From: Clostridium sp. CAG:632
Lineage (GTDB): Bacteria > Bacillota > Clostridia > Lachnospirales > Lachnospiraceae
Direction of reading: 5' to 3'
Assembly: GCA_000431515.1 (NCBI GenBank)
Contig: HF991358.1
Span: 17,947 to 32,645, forward strand
Length of the DNA: 14,699 nt
This document shows, piece by piece, positions 1-6,339 of this stretch. The translations under genes and the position numbers were made by a program. Position 1 is the stretch's first letter; every line of letters starts with the position of its first letter. The notes under the pieces are model-generated. The model did not search any database. It was not told the origin of the DNA and worked only from the letters and a program-made list of their open reading frames with translations.

Positions 1-2
1 AT

Positions 3-446
3 GCGATGGATGGGGAGTGGTTTACTGTCAGACAGAAGGAGGATCAGGTGCTTCTGGAAGGCGAGCAGGGAGACCGGTTATCATATCAGATTTCCCGGAT
101 TCCAATGAGCATCGGCGGCGTATCCAGTGTGCAGGAGCTGGCACATAAGGGAGCAGATGCCGGGATTGCATTCGATCATGAACAGGCGATTCAGATGGGG
201 TTATACAGATTGCGGAATAAGGCAGAGTATACCAATGTTCTGTTCGGACTGATGCCGGAGGAATTCACGTTACCGGAGCTGCAACGATTATATGAAACTG
301 TTTTAGGAAAACCGTTATATAAGGCAAATTTCCGCCGGAAGATCAGTGCTTATGTGGAAGCAACCGGAGCGAAGAAGATACAGGAGGGTACGAAACGAAG
401 TCCGGAATTATACCGGTTCCGGCAGGCGGAGCCGATAGGCAGCTGA
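3..446 (+). CDS. nrtR: NrtR-type Nudix-related transcriptional regulator, 5' end missing
   Basis: The reading frame is open at the window edge, so the gene starts upstream and about 147 C-terminal residues are visible. The last ~70 residues match the winged-helix domain of NrtR-type regulators: a MPEEFTLPELQRLYE segment, then GKPLYKANFRRKI, then a closing ELYRF. The part before it would be the end of the Nudix-like domain that senses ADP-ribose or related NAD metabolites; the Nudix box itself lies outside the window. Family knowledge: NrtR proteins repress NAD biosynthesis and salvage genes. The next gene, 66 bp downstream on the same strand with no terminator between, is nicotinate phosphoribosyltransferase, which fits this role and suggests an operon. 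The internal ATG at 6 is not a credible start because it would remove the Nudix domain. A Nudix hydrolase with an extra C-terminal domain is the alternative name for the same architecture. No clear operator palindrome was seen before pncB. Confidence 0.85.
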   Translation, partial: AMDGEWFTVRQKEDQVLLEGEQGDRLSYQISRIPMSIGGVSSVQELAHKGADAGIAFDHEQAIQMGLYRLRNKAEYTNVLFGLMPEEFTLPELQRLYETVLGKPLYKANFRRKISAYVEATGAKKIQEGTKRSPELYRFRQAEPIGS

Positions 447-512
447 GAGCAGGATAGATAATAGTAAAAAGAATATTAGAGATAGAAAGAAGCACGCAAG
501 AAGGAGTATAAG

Positions 513-1979
513 ATGAAAAAAACACAGAACATGGAACGAAATCTGACAATGGTTATGGATTTTTATGAGTTAACCATGAGTAACGGCTATTTCCTGGACA
601 AGGATAAGGATGTCCGGGTCGCATTTGATGTATTTTACAGAAAGAATCCGGATAATGGAGGATTTGCAATCTTTACCGGACTGGAACAGGTAGTAGAGTA
701 TGTGCAGAACCTGCATTTTGAGGAGGAAGATATTGCATATCTGCGGAGCCGGAATCTGTTTGCGGAGGAATTCTTAGAATATCTGGCGGATTTTAAGTTT
801 ACCGGTGATATTTATGCATTCCCGGAAGGAACTATCATGTATCCGAACGAGCCGTGTCTGACAGTTGTGGCACCGCTGATCGATGCACAACTGGTCGAGA
901 CTGCGATATTACTGCAGATCAATCATCAGTCACTGATCGCCACAAAGACCAGAAGAATCGTATATGCTGCCGGAGATCGGAGCGTATCGGATTTCGGTGC
1001 CAGACGGGCACATAATATGGATGCTGCCGTTTATGGTGCGAGAGCTGCTTATATCGGAGGCGCCAGCAGCACAGCAACTGTATTGGCCGGGCAGATGTTT
1101 GGAATCCCAATCAGCGGAACTATGGCACACAGCTTTGTCATGTTCTACCGGGATGAGTTTGAAGCATTTAAGAAATATGCGGAGACCTATCCGGATGCCA
1201 CGGTACTCTTAGTTGACACATATGACGTACTGCGAAGCGGTATTCCGAATGCAATCAGGGTAGCAAAAGAAGTTCTGGCACCGATGGGAAAACGGTTAAA
1301 GGGAATCCGGATCGACAGCGGCGACCTGGCATATCTGACCAAGAAGGCCCGCAAGATGCTGGACAAGGCAGATCTTGAGGACTGTAAGATCATTATTTCC
1401 AACAGTCTGGATGAGTTTACGATCACTTCTATTCTGGGACAGGGTGGCTGTGTGGACAGCTTTGGTGTCGGAGAGCGTCTGATCACAGCAAAGTCAGAAC
1501 CGGTATTTGGTGCGGTATATAAGATTTCTGCAGTGGAGGAGAAGCCGGGAGAATTTGTGCCACGGATTAAGATATCCGAGAATGTGGAGAAAATCACGAA
1601 TCCGGGACGTAAGAAGGTATACCGGATCATTGATGAGGAAGGAAGAGCGATTGCGGATATGATCGCCAAGGCGGATGAAGTAGTAGATATGAGCCGGCCA
1701 TTCCGTTATGTGGATCCGACCAAGCCATGGAAGAATCGGTACTTCGAGAACTGCCGGGCAATCGAGCTGCAGAAGCAGATTATCCGGAATGGTGAGCTGG
1801 TATATGATATGCCGACACTGGATGAGATTGCTGCGTATGTCAAGCGGCAATTGTCAGAGGAGATCTGGGAAGAGGAGCAGCGGTTTGAATATCCGCATCT
1901 GCATTATCTGGATATGACACCGGATTATTATGAGATGAAGATGCAGTTATTGAATGATTTGAGCATGAAAGAGGTATAA
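513..1979 (+). CDS. pncB: Nicotinate phosphoribosyltransferase
   Basis: A 488-residue NAPRTase. It joins nicotinate and PRPP, with ATP hydrolysis, to give nicotinate mononucleotide, the first step of the Preiss-Handler NAD salvage route in the cytoplasm. Seen in the sequence: the N-terminal DFYELTMSNGYF segment, SDFGARRAHNMDAA (about 159-172), the SGTMAHSF segment holding the expected phosphorylated histidine (H206), RIDSGDLAYL (phosphate binding) and SNSLDEFTI. Length and motif order are those of a complete, intact family member. The start at 513 follows AAGGAG at 501-506 with a 6-nt spacer; a second in-frame ATG at 531 has no comparable site. It lies 66 bp behind the NrtR-type gene and is followed directly by an intrinsic terminator, so the pair probably forms the end of one transcript. 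Regulation by NrtR is inferred from linkage only. Confidence 0.95.
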   Translation: MKKTQNMERNLTMVMDFYELTMSNGYFLDKDKDVRVAFDVFYRKNPDNGGFAIFTGLEQVVEYVQNLHFEEEDIAYLRSRNLFAEEFLEYLADFKFTGDIYAFPEGTIMYPNEPCLTVVAPLIDAQLVETAILLQINHQSLIATKTRRIVYAAGDRSVSDFGARRAHNMDAAVYGARAAYIGGASSTATVLAGQMFGIPISGTMAHSFVMFYRDEFEAFKKYAETYPDATVLLVDTYDVLRSGIPNAIRVAKEVLAPMGKRLKGIRIDSGDLAYLTKKARKMLDKADLEDCKIIISNSLDEFTITSILGQGGCVDSFGVGERLITAKSEPVFGAVYKISAVEEKPGEFVPRIKISENVEKITNPGRKKVYRIIDEEGRAIADMIAKADEVVDMSRPFRYVDPTKPWKNRYFENCRAIELQKQIIRNGELVYDMPTLDEIAAYVKRQLSEEIWEEEQRFEYPHLHYLDMTPDYYEMKMQLLNDLSMKEV

Positions 1980-1995
1980 GAGCCGTTCAGAACAG

Positions 1996-2025
1996 GCACC
2001 GGGAGGTAAGTCCCGGTGCTTTTCT
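1996..2025 (+). terminator. Intrinsic terminator after pncB
   Basis: A perfect 9-bp G+C-rich stem, 1996-2004 (GCACCGGGA) with 2011-2019 (TCCCGGTGC), encloses a 6-nt loop and is followed by TTTTCT. It starts 16 bp after the pncB stop codon and separates pncB from the uracil operon. Confidence 0.93.
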
Positions 2026-2066
2026 AAATAAGCCAGTCATAAATGAAAATAAATATAGGAATGCGG

Positions 2067-2094
2067 TTACAAATTCCGAAAAATAGTGTATACT
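2067..2094 (+). promoter_or_regulatory. Probable sigma-A promoter of the uraA-upp operon
   Basis: TTACAA (2067-2072) and TATACT (2089-2094) are separated by 16 bp, placing the transcript start near 2101. The 5' leader is then only about 27 nt, too short for a PyrR attenuator or riboswitch, so control (if any) should act at initiation. A 5-bp inverted repeat (GGAAT at 2058-2062, ATTCC at 2073-2077) overlaps the -35 region; it is too short to call an operator. Confidence 0.6.
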
Positions 2095-2128
2095 GTCAGA
2101 TAGAAAAATGAGGAGGTAGCGAAAGGCT

Positions 2129-3448
2129 ATGAAACAGAATACGAATGAGGCAGTTTATGATGCCAGAACCTTCGGAGTGCCGAAGATGATGATACTGGGA
2201 TTCCAGCATATGTTTGCAATGTTTGGTGCTACGGTGCTGGTGCCGGCATTGACCGGACTGAGTGTTTCATCAACATTGTTATTTGCAGGCTTGGGAACAT
2301 TGTTGTTTCATTTTTTGACGAAAGGAAAGGTACCGGCATTCCTCGGTTCTTCCTTCGCATATCTGGCGGGGTATGCAGCAATCGCCCCGAACGGTGAAAA
2401 GGAACTGCTGCCGTACGCATGTGCAGGTGTTGCCTGCTCTGCATTGTTATATTTTGTTCTGGCCGGACTGATCAAGGCATTCAGTGTGGAACGTGTTATG
2501 AAGTTCTTCCCACCGATCGTTACCGGTCCGATCATTATTGCCATTGGTCTGACCCTGTCATCATCTGCAATCTCAAACTGTTCTGCAGACTGGCTGGTAG
2601 CAATCGTAGCAATCGTGATCGTAGTAGTGTGTAATATCTGTGGCAAGGGTATGATTAAGATCATCCCGATCATTCTGGGTGTGCTTGGTTCTTATGCAGT
2701 CGGTATTTTAAGACAGGATGTAGACTTTACCGCAATCCGGGATGCCGCATGGATCGGACTTCCGTTCCAGGGCAGTGATACCGTATTTTCTATCTTCCAG
2801 CATCTGGATTCCGGCCTGCTGATCAATGCGATCATTACAATCATGCCGATCGCACTGGCAACCATGGTAGAACATATCGGTGATATTTGTGCAATCTCAT
2901 CTACCGTTGGTAAGAATTATATTAAGGATCCGGGGCTTCACAGAACACTGCTTGGAGACGGCGCAGCTACATTCCTGGCATCTCTGTTCGGAGCACCGGC
3001 CAACACAACCTATGGTGAGAATACAGGTGTGTTATCTCTGACCAAAGTATTTGATCCTAGAGTCGTGCGGATCGCAGCATATCTGGCGATCATATTCTCG
3101 TTCTCACCGAAGTTTGCCGCAGTTGTCAGCTCTATGCCGACCGCAACCATCGGTGGTGTGTCTCTGGTATTATACGGTATGATTTCAGCAGTCGGTGTCA
3201 GAAATCTGGTGGAAAATCAGGTGGATTTCTCTAAGAGCAGAAATGTTATCATTGCAGCTCTGATTCTGGTGCTTGCAATCGGTATTAAGTATGTGAATGC
3301 TGCAGGAGCAATCAGCTTTACGATCGGTGAGGTAACCATCAGCCTGACAGGTCTTGCAGTTGCTGCAGTCATTGGTATTGCATTGAACGCAGTGCTTCCG
3401 GGTAAGGACTATGTGTTTGATGCCGGAGAAGAAGTAGAAAGCTTATAG
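2129..3448 (+). CDS. uraA: Uracil permease, NCS2/UraA type
   Basis: A 439-residue integral membrane protein of the nucleobase-cation symporter-2 family, importing uracil with protons. Seen: the TM1 segment GFQHMFAMFGATVLVP (24-39), the FLGSSFAYL stretch (71-79), VEHIGD in TM8 (E248) and TTYGENTGV (293-301, E297). The TTYGEN form is typical of uracil rather than xanthine/urate members, and the two glutamates correspond to the substrate-binding acidic residues known in E. coli UraA. Hydrophobic segments fill most of the chain, as expected for 14 membrane spans. The start at 2129 follows AGGAGGT (2111-2117), with a rather long 11-nt spacer. The gene is 19 bp upstream of upp, so import and phosphoribosylation of uracil are co-expressed. 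It is intact, with no sign of transfer. Confidence 0.93.
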   Translation: MKQNTNEAVYDARTFGVPKMMILGFQHMFAMFGATVLVPALTGLSVSSTLLFAGLGTLLFHFLTKGKVPAFLGSSFAYLAGYAAIAPNGEKELLPYACAGVACSALLYFVLAGLIKAFSVERVMKFFPPIVTGPIIIAIGLTLSSSAISNCSADWLVAIVAIVIVVVCNICGKGMIKIIPIILGVLGSYAVGILRQDVDFTAIRDAAWIGLPFQGSDTVFSIFQHLDSGLLINAIITIMPIALATMVEHIGDICAISSTVGKNYIKDPGLHRTLLGDGAATFLASLFGAPANTTYGENTGVLSLTKVFDPRVVRIAAYLAIIFSFSPKFAAVVSSMPTATIGGVSLVLYGMISAVGVRNLVENQVDFSKSRNVIIAALILVLAIGIKYVNAAGAISFTIGEVTISLTGLAVAAVIGIALNAVLPGKDYVFDAGEEVESL

Positions 3449-3467
3449 AATAACAGGAGGTTACAAG

Positions 3468-4097
3468 ATGGCAAATTATACTATTATGGGACATCCGCTG
3501 ATCCAGCACAAGATTTCAATGATTCGTGATAAGCGGACAGGTACGAATGAATTCCGGAAACTGGTAGAAGAAATCGCAATGCTGATGGGATATGAAGCAC
3601 TGCGGGATCTGCCGACAGAAATGGTAGAGGTGGAGACTCCGATCGAGACCTGCATGACACCGATGATATCCGGTAAGAAGCTGGCGGTGGTTCCTATTCT
3701 GCGTGCGGGACTCGGTATGGTAAACGGTATTCTGGCATTGGTTCCGACTGCAAAGGTCGGACATATCGGTCTGTACCGGGATCCGGAAACACATGAGCCA
3801 CATGAGTATTATTGCAAGCTGCCGGATCCGATCGAGCAGAGAACGATCGTAATTGTAGACCCTATGCTGGCAACCGGCGGTTCTGCTGTGGATGCAATTA
3901 ATTTCGTCAAAGAGCATGGTGGAAAAAATATTAAGTTCATGTGCATTATCGCGGCACCGGAGGGCTTGAACCGGTTGATGAAAGCACATCCGGACGTACA
4001 GATCTATGTCGGACATCTGGATCGATGTCTGAATGAACAGGCATATATCTGTCCGGGACTTGGAGATGCGGGGGATCGTATTTTCGGCACCAAATAA
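3468..4097 (+). CDS. upp: Uracil phosphoribosyltransferase
   Basis: A complete 209-residue UPRTase, the standard length of the bacterial family. It converts uracil and PRPP to UMP and pyrophosphate in the cytoplasm. Seen: RDKRTGTNEFRKLVEEI near the N-terminus (20-36), PILRAGLGMV (76-85), the PRPP-binding loop IVDPMLATGGSA (129-140) and the C-terminal uracil-binding segment ICPGLGDAGDRIFGTK. The start at 3468 follows AGGAGGT with an ideal spacer in the 19-bp gap after the permease gene, so the two genes form an operon for uracil salvage. It ends before the long-stem terminator at 4132-4184. No unusual residues were seen. Confidence 0.96.
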   Translation: MANYTIMGHPLIQHKISMIRDKRTGTNEFRKLVEEIAMLMGYEALRDLPTEMVEVETPIETCMTPMISGKKLAVVPILRAGLGMVNGILALVPTAKVGHIGLYRDPETHEPHEYYCKLPDPIEQRTIVIVDPMLATGGSAVDAINFVKEHGGKNIKFMCIIAAPEGLNRLMKAHPDVQIYVGHLDRCLNEQAYICPGLGDAGDRIFGTK

Positions 4098-4131
4098 AAG
4101 AAAATATCAGACGAAGCTGTCCGGATAAACG

Positions 4132-4184
4132 AAAGACCTGAAACAGGAGGAGCAGAATGCCCCGGAATGTTTCAGGTCTTTTAG
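4132..4184. terminator. Bidirectional intrinsic terminator between upp and the convergent response regulator
   Basis: A perfect 13-bp stem pairs 4132-4144 with 4169-4181 around a 24-nt loop. On the plus strand it runs into TTTT (4179-4182), ending the uraA-upp transcript. On the minus strand the stem follows the response regulator stop codon (4183-4181) and is trailed by TTTCGTTT, a weaker U tract. The loop contains AGGAGG followed after 6 nt by ATG. Confidence 0.88.
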
Positions 4185-4861
4185 CCATGGTAATGATAAA
4201 TAATAGAAGGACGACCACCGGTAGAGTAGTCGATTTCACTGGTGATGATTTCCTTTTCAAGGAGATAATTCATGTAACGGCGAATTGTTACACGGGACAG
4301 ATTGGTATCTGTAGATAAACGCTCACTGGTCAATCCTTCGCCGATATGTTCTTTCATATAGTTCATGATCAGATCCAGAGTCTTCTGCTGGAGGCCTTTA
4401 CCCAATGCTTCAGAAGTGTTTAATTCTGTATTGTTCCGGCGGAGAAGCTGATCTAATTGATGCTGGGTCAGATGCTGTTCGGATGCAAGATTTTCTTTGT
4501 ATTCCAGAAAAGTAGAAAGAGCCTGATTGAATCGATCATATTCATATGGTTTGATCAGATATTCAATAACGCCTAATGATAATAACTGACGGATATGATC
4601 TGCATCATTGGCGGCGGTGACAACGATAAGGTCAATGGGATGCTTACGGTTTCTGAGCTCCTGCATAAAATCAACACCGTTCATAACCGGCATATATAAG
4701 TCCACAATTGCCAAATCTGCTTCATGTGTTTCCAGAAAATCAAGAGCATCCTTGCCGTTTGTGAACTGCCCAACTACTTCAAGATTCGAATTCATTTGTG
4801 TATATTTAAGATTAATTGCGGCCACCATTGGGTCGTCTTCAACAATAATTACAGAATACAT
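4181..4861 (-). CDS. Orphan response regulator of the CitB/DcuR family
   Basis: A cytoplasmic two-component response regulator of about 226 residues. The receiver domain (about 1-120) has the acidic pair D9/D10 in IIVEDDP, phospho-acceptor D54 in AIVDLYMPVMNG, T82 in VVTAAN and K104 in YLIKPYEYDRF. The C-terminal half has a linker helix and a DNA-binding domain with LSRVTIRRYMNYL and GGRPSIIYHY, as in the CitB/DpiA/DcuR/MalR group, whose members control C4-dicarboxylate and citrate genes with a sensor kinase. No kinase gene is next to it, so the signal and partner are unknown. Start choice: the ATG at 4861 gives the family's usual N-terminus. GTG at 4870 sits 5 nt after GGGAG and may be the true start, and GTG at 4876 is also in frame. 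It converges on upp and is divergent from the RNA promoter near 5040. Confidence 0.9.
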   Translation of the reverse strand: MYSVIIVEDDPMVAAINLKYTQMNSNLEVVGQFTNGKDALDFLETHEADLAIVDLYMPVMNGVDFMQELRNRKHPIDLIVVTAANDADHIRQLLSLGVIEYLIKPYEYDRFNQALSTFLEYKENLASEQHLTQHQLDQLLRRNNTELNTSEALGKGLQQKTLDLIMNYMKEHIGEGLTSERLSTDTNLSRVTIRRYMNYLLEKEIITSEIDYSTGGRPSIIYHYHG

Positions 4862-4919
4862 ATGAGCCACATTCACTCCCTAAATATAGTTTATTGAAGT
4901 ATATTTCATACCTTGTAAC

Positions 4920-4949
4920 ATAATACCATGATTTCGCAATAAATGTCTA
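4920..4949 (-). promoter_or_regulatory. Promoter of the response regulator gene
   Basis: On the minus strand TAGACA (4949-4944) and TATTAT (4925-4920) lie 18 bp apart. The -10 has an extended TGG just upstream. The transcript would start near 4913, leaving a leader of about 50 nt. Confidence 0.65.
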
Positions 4950-5015
4950 TGCTTCTTTTAATATTCGTTTTAAAAACTTTTTTTAATTACAAAAGATGAG
5001 AATAGTTTTAAAAGC

Positions 5016-5044
5016 TTGGAAAAGGCGGAAAGAAATAGTACACT
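5016..5044 (+). promoter_or_regulatory. Promoter of the candidate non-coding RNA
   Basis: TTGGAA (5016-5021) and TACACT (5039-5044) are exactly 17 bp apart, predicting a start near 5051. The stretch upstream (about 4960-5013) is very A/T-rich, with two copies of GTTTTAAAA (4967-4975 and 5005-5013), resembling an UP element. No ribosome binding site with a credible ORF follows. Confidence 0.65.
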
Positions 5045-5050
5045 AAATAT

Positions 5051-5320
5051 GTCTAAAAAAGGCGTTTTCTGAGTCAATGAGGTATATGACAGTAGATGCG
5101 GAAATGTTTCATAGAGGACTCATCGGTGGTGAGCCGGGAAGAGGGAGTGTTAACTGATCCGACAGACTACTTCATATGTGACATGAGCTGGGCGAAAGAT
5201 AGGATTTGGGAAACAACGGAGTGAAAAGGTGTTGAGGGAGTCTTGGACGGGAAACAGGACTTTAGAAAATATGAAATGGGAAAAGGCAGAAACATCGGTG
5301 GTGCTTCTGTCTTTTATTTT
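5051..5320 (+). ncRNA. Candidate structured non-coding RNA, about 270 nt, family not recognised
   Basis: The 4862-5469 stretch has no protein gene I can support, yet it contains a promoter (5016-5044), a terminator (5285-5320) and strong self-complementarity between them. A long helix pairs 5084-5102 with 5158-5177: 17 Watson-Crick pairs in four blocks, interrupted only by a bulged C5090, a bulged A5162 and a 1x2 internal loop. Inside it a hairpin pairs GG and CTCA (5116-5122, A5118 bulged) with TGAGCC (5130-5135). Downstream a 7-bp hairpin (5239-5245 with 5255-5261, one G-U pair) precedes the terminator hairpin. The apical loops of the first hairpin and of the terminator hairpin are identical. 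I compared it by eye with 6S, tmRNA, RNase P, SRP and common riboswitches and saw no match. It could be a trans-acting RNA or a terminated leader; the next gene has its own promoter, which favours the former. Confidence 0.6.
5285..5320 (+). terminator. Intrinsic terminator of the candidate RNA
   Basis: GGCAGAA (5285-5291) pairs with TTCTGTC (5305-5311), including one G-U pair. After an A-C mismatch, CA/TG closes a 7-nt loop TCGGTGG. The stem is followed by TTTTATTTT. It ends transcription about 107 bp before the next promoter. Confidence 0.8.
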
Positions 5321-5426
5321 GTGCGTGCAGAGAATATACTCAAACATGTGTCTGTGTGTTTACAACCTTTGTCGAAATTATTTCATGAAAATTCAGAATT
5401 ATGAAAGAAGAAGTTTTGACAGGTTG

Positions 5427-5435
5427 TGCTATACT
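5427..5435 (+). promoter_or_regulatory. Extended -10 promoter of the TVP38/DedA gene
   Basis: TGCTATACT is a perfect extended -10 (TGn plus TATACT). A consensus TTGACA (5416-5421) lies only 8 bp upstream, too close to act as its -35; paired at 17 bp it would face a poor TAGTAG (5439-5444). A start near 5442 excludes the upstream in-frame ATG at 5401 and supports 5470 as the translation start. Confidence 0.6.
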
Positions 5436-5469
5436 ACCTAGTAGGCTGGAAAGAATTGAGGACAACAAA

Positions 5470-6225
5470 ATGGATAAGAACATAAAAAGAAAACGTATTA
5501 TATCAATCATAATTGTTGCAGTTCTGTTGGCTACTTCGGTAATTGTATTTCTGCTGGTGGGAAAGCCGCTGATACAGTTTGTATCTGACAGCGACCGATT
5601 AAGAGCCTGGGTAGATGAGAACTGGCTGGGAAGCCGGCTGGCTTATATAGGAATGGTTGTCTTTCAGATCGTGGTTGCGATCATTCCGGGGGAACCGTTT
5701 GAGATTGCTGCGGGATATGCATTTGGTGCGGTGGAGGGAACCGTTATCTGCGTACTGGGAAGTACGATCGGCGGTACGCTGGTATTTCTTCTGGTTAAGA
5801 AGTTCGGAGTGAAGCTGGTAGAGGTTTTTATACCGATGGAAAAGATACGGTCATTAAAATTTCTGCAGGATCATAAGAAGCGGGATATCATGGTATTCCT
5901 GTTATTCTTCATACCGGGGACACCAAAGGATGCATTGAGTTATTTTGCCGGGCTGACCGATATGGATGTAAAGACCTGGCTGGTAATCACTACGATCGCA
6001 AAGCTTCCATCTATCATAACCTCCACCGTAGGAGGAAATGCAATTGGGACCAGACAGTATCTGTTTGCAATAGTGGTGTTTGGCATTACGATTTTGATCA
6101 GCGGTGTCGGTCTCGGGTTCTATAATCATTATACGAAGAAAAAGCAGGCGGAGATGGCAATTACAGAGGTTGAACAGGAAATAAATAAGGACAAGCAGAA
6201 GGATGAGCGGAAAGAGGAAGAGTAA
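5470..6225 (+). CDS. TVP38/TMEM64 (DedA-like, VTT domain) membrane protein
   Basis: A 251-residue inner-membrane protein. A basic N-terminus is followed by a hydrophobic helix (about 11-30), then the VTT/SNARE-associated core: VVAIIPGEPFEIAAGYAFG (68-86) and FFIPGTPKDALSYFAGL (146-162). These are the paired re-entrant-loop motifs of this superfamily. Several more membrane segments lie between and after them, and the tail from about 222 is highly charged (Lys/Glu-rich) and cytoplasmic. DedA/TVP38 relatives are linked to lipid scrambling or flipping and membrane homeostasis; the substrate here is unknown. Start choice: ATG 5470 has GAGG at 5458-5461 with an 8-nt spacer and lies after the predicted transcript start, whereas ATG 5401 would add 23 unrelated residues. 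No clear terminator follows; the next gene has its own promoter 40 bp downstream. Confidence 0.85.
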   Translation: MDKNIKRKRIISIIIVAVLLATSVIVFLLVGKPLIQFVSDSDRLRAWVDENWLGSRLAYIGMVVFQIVVAIIPGEPFEIAAGYAFGAVEGTVICVLGSTIGGTLVFLLVKKFGVKLVEVFIPMEKIRSLKFLQDHKKRDIMVFLLFFIPGTPKDALSYFAGLTDMDVKTWLVITTIAKLPSIITSTVGGNAIGTRQYLFAIVVFGITILISGVGLGFYNHYTKKKQAEMAITEVEQEINKDKQKDERKEEE

Positions 6226-6239
6226 GAAAAGATAAAAAT

Positions 6240-6294
6240 AATTGCAAATGAATTGCAATTGCATCTTGACATTCGCCCAATTGCGTGTGATACT
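6240..6294 (+). promoter_or_regulatory. ZIP-operon promoter with an AATTGC repeat cluster (candidate operator)
   Basis: TTGACA (6266-6271) and GATACT (6289-6294) are 17 bp apart, with an upstream TG giving an extended -10; the start would be near 6301. Immediately upstream is a perfect 8-bp inverted repeat, AATTGCAA (6240-6247) and TTGCAATT (6253-6260), separated by 5 bp. The hexamer AATTGC occurs four times, at 6240, 6251, 6257 and 6279, the last inside the spacer. The layout suggests a binding site for a repressor or metal sensor, but the regulator is not identifiable. Confidence 0.65.
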
Positions 6295-6339
6295 TGTATC
6301 GGATCAGAAATTGATAATATGTATACGAGGTAAAGTAAT

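Noticed and set aside
3148..3158. Third copy of CATCGGTGGTG, within uraA
   Set aside because: It encodes Ile-Gly-Gly in a conserved membrane segment using the gene's preferred codons and is not flanked by the same hairpin closing pairs, so it is most likely chance. It is also in the same sense as the RNA loops, so it could not pair with them.
5077..5157. A 26-codon ORF (ATG 5077, stop at 5155-5157) inside the candidate RNA, and a longer 5229-5441 frame with a TTG start
   Set aside because: Neither has a ribosome binding site at a sensible distance, neither resembles a known protein, and both run through strong RNA stems. The second also crosses the terminator.
5401..5469. Upstream ATG 5401 as the start of the TVP38/DedA protein
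   Set aside because: It precedes the predicted transcript start (about 5442), and the 23 extra residues do not resemble the family. ATG 5470 has a proper ribosome binding site.
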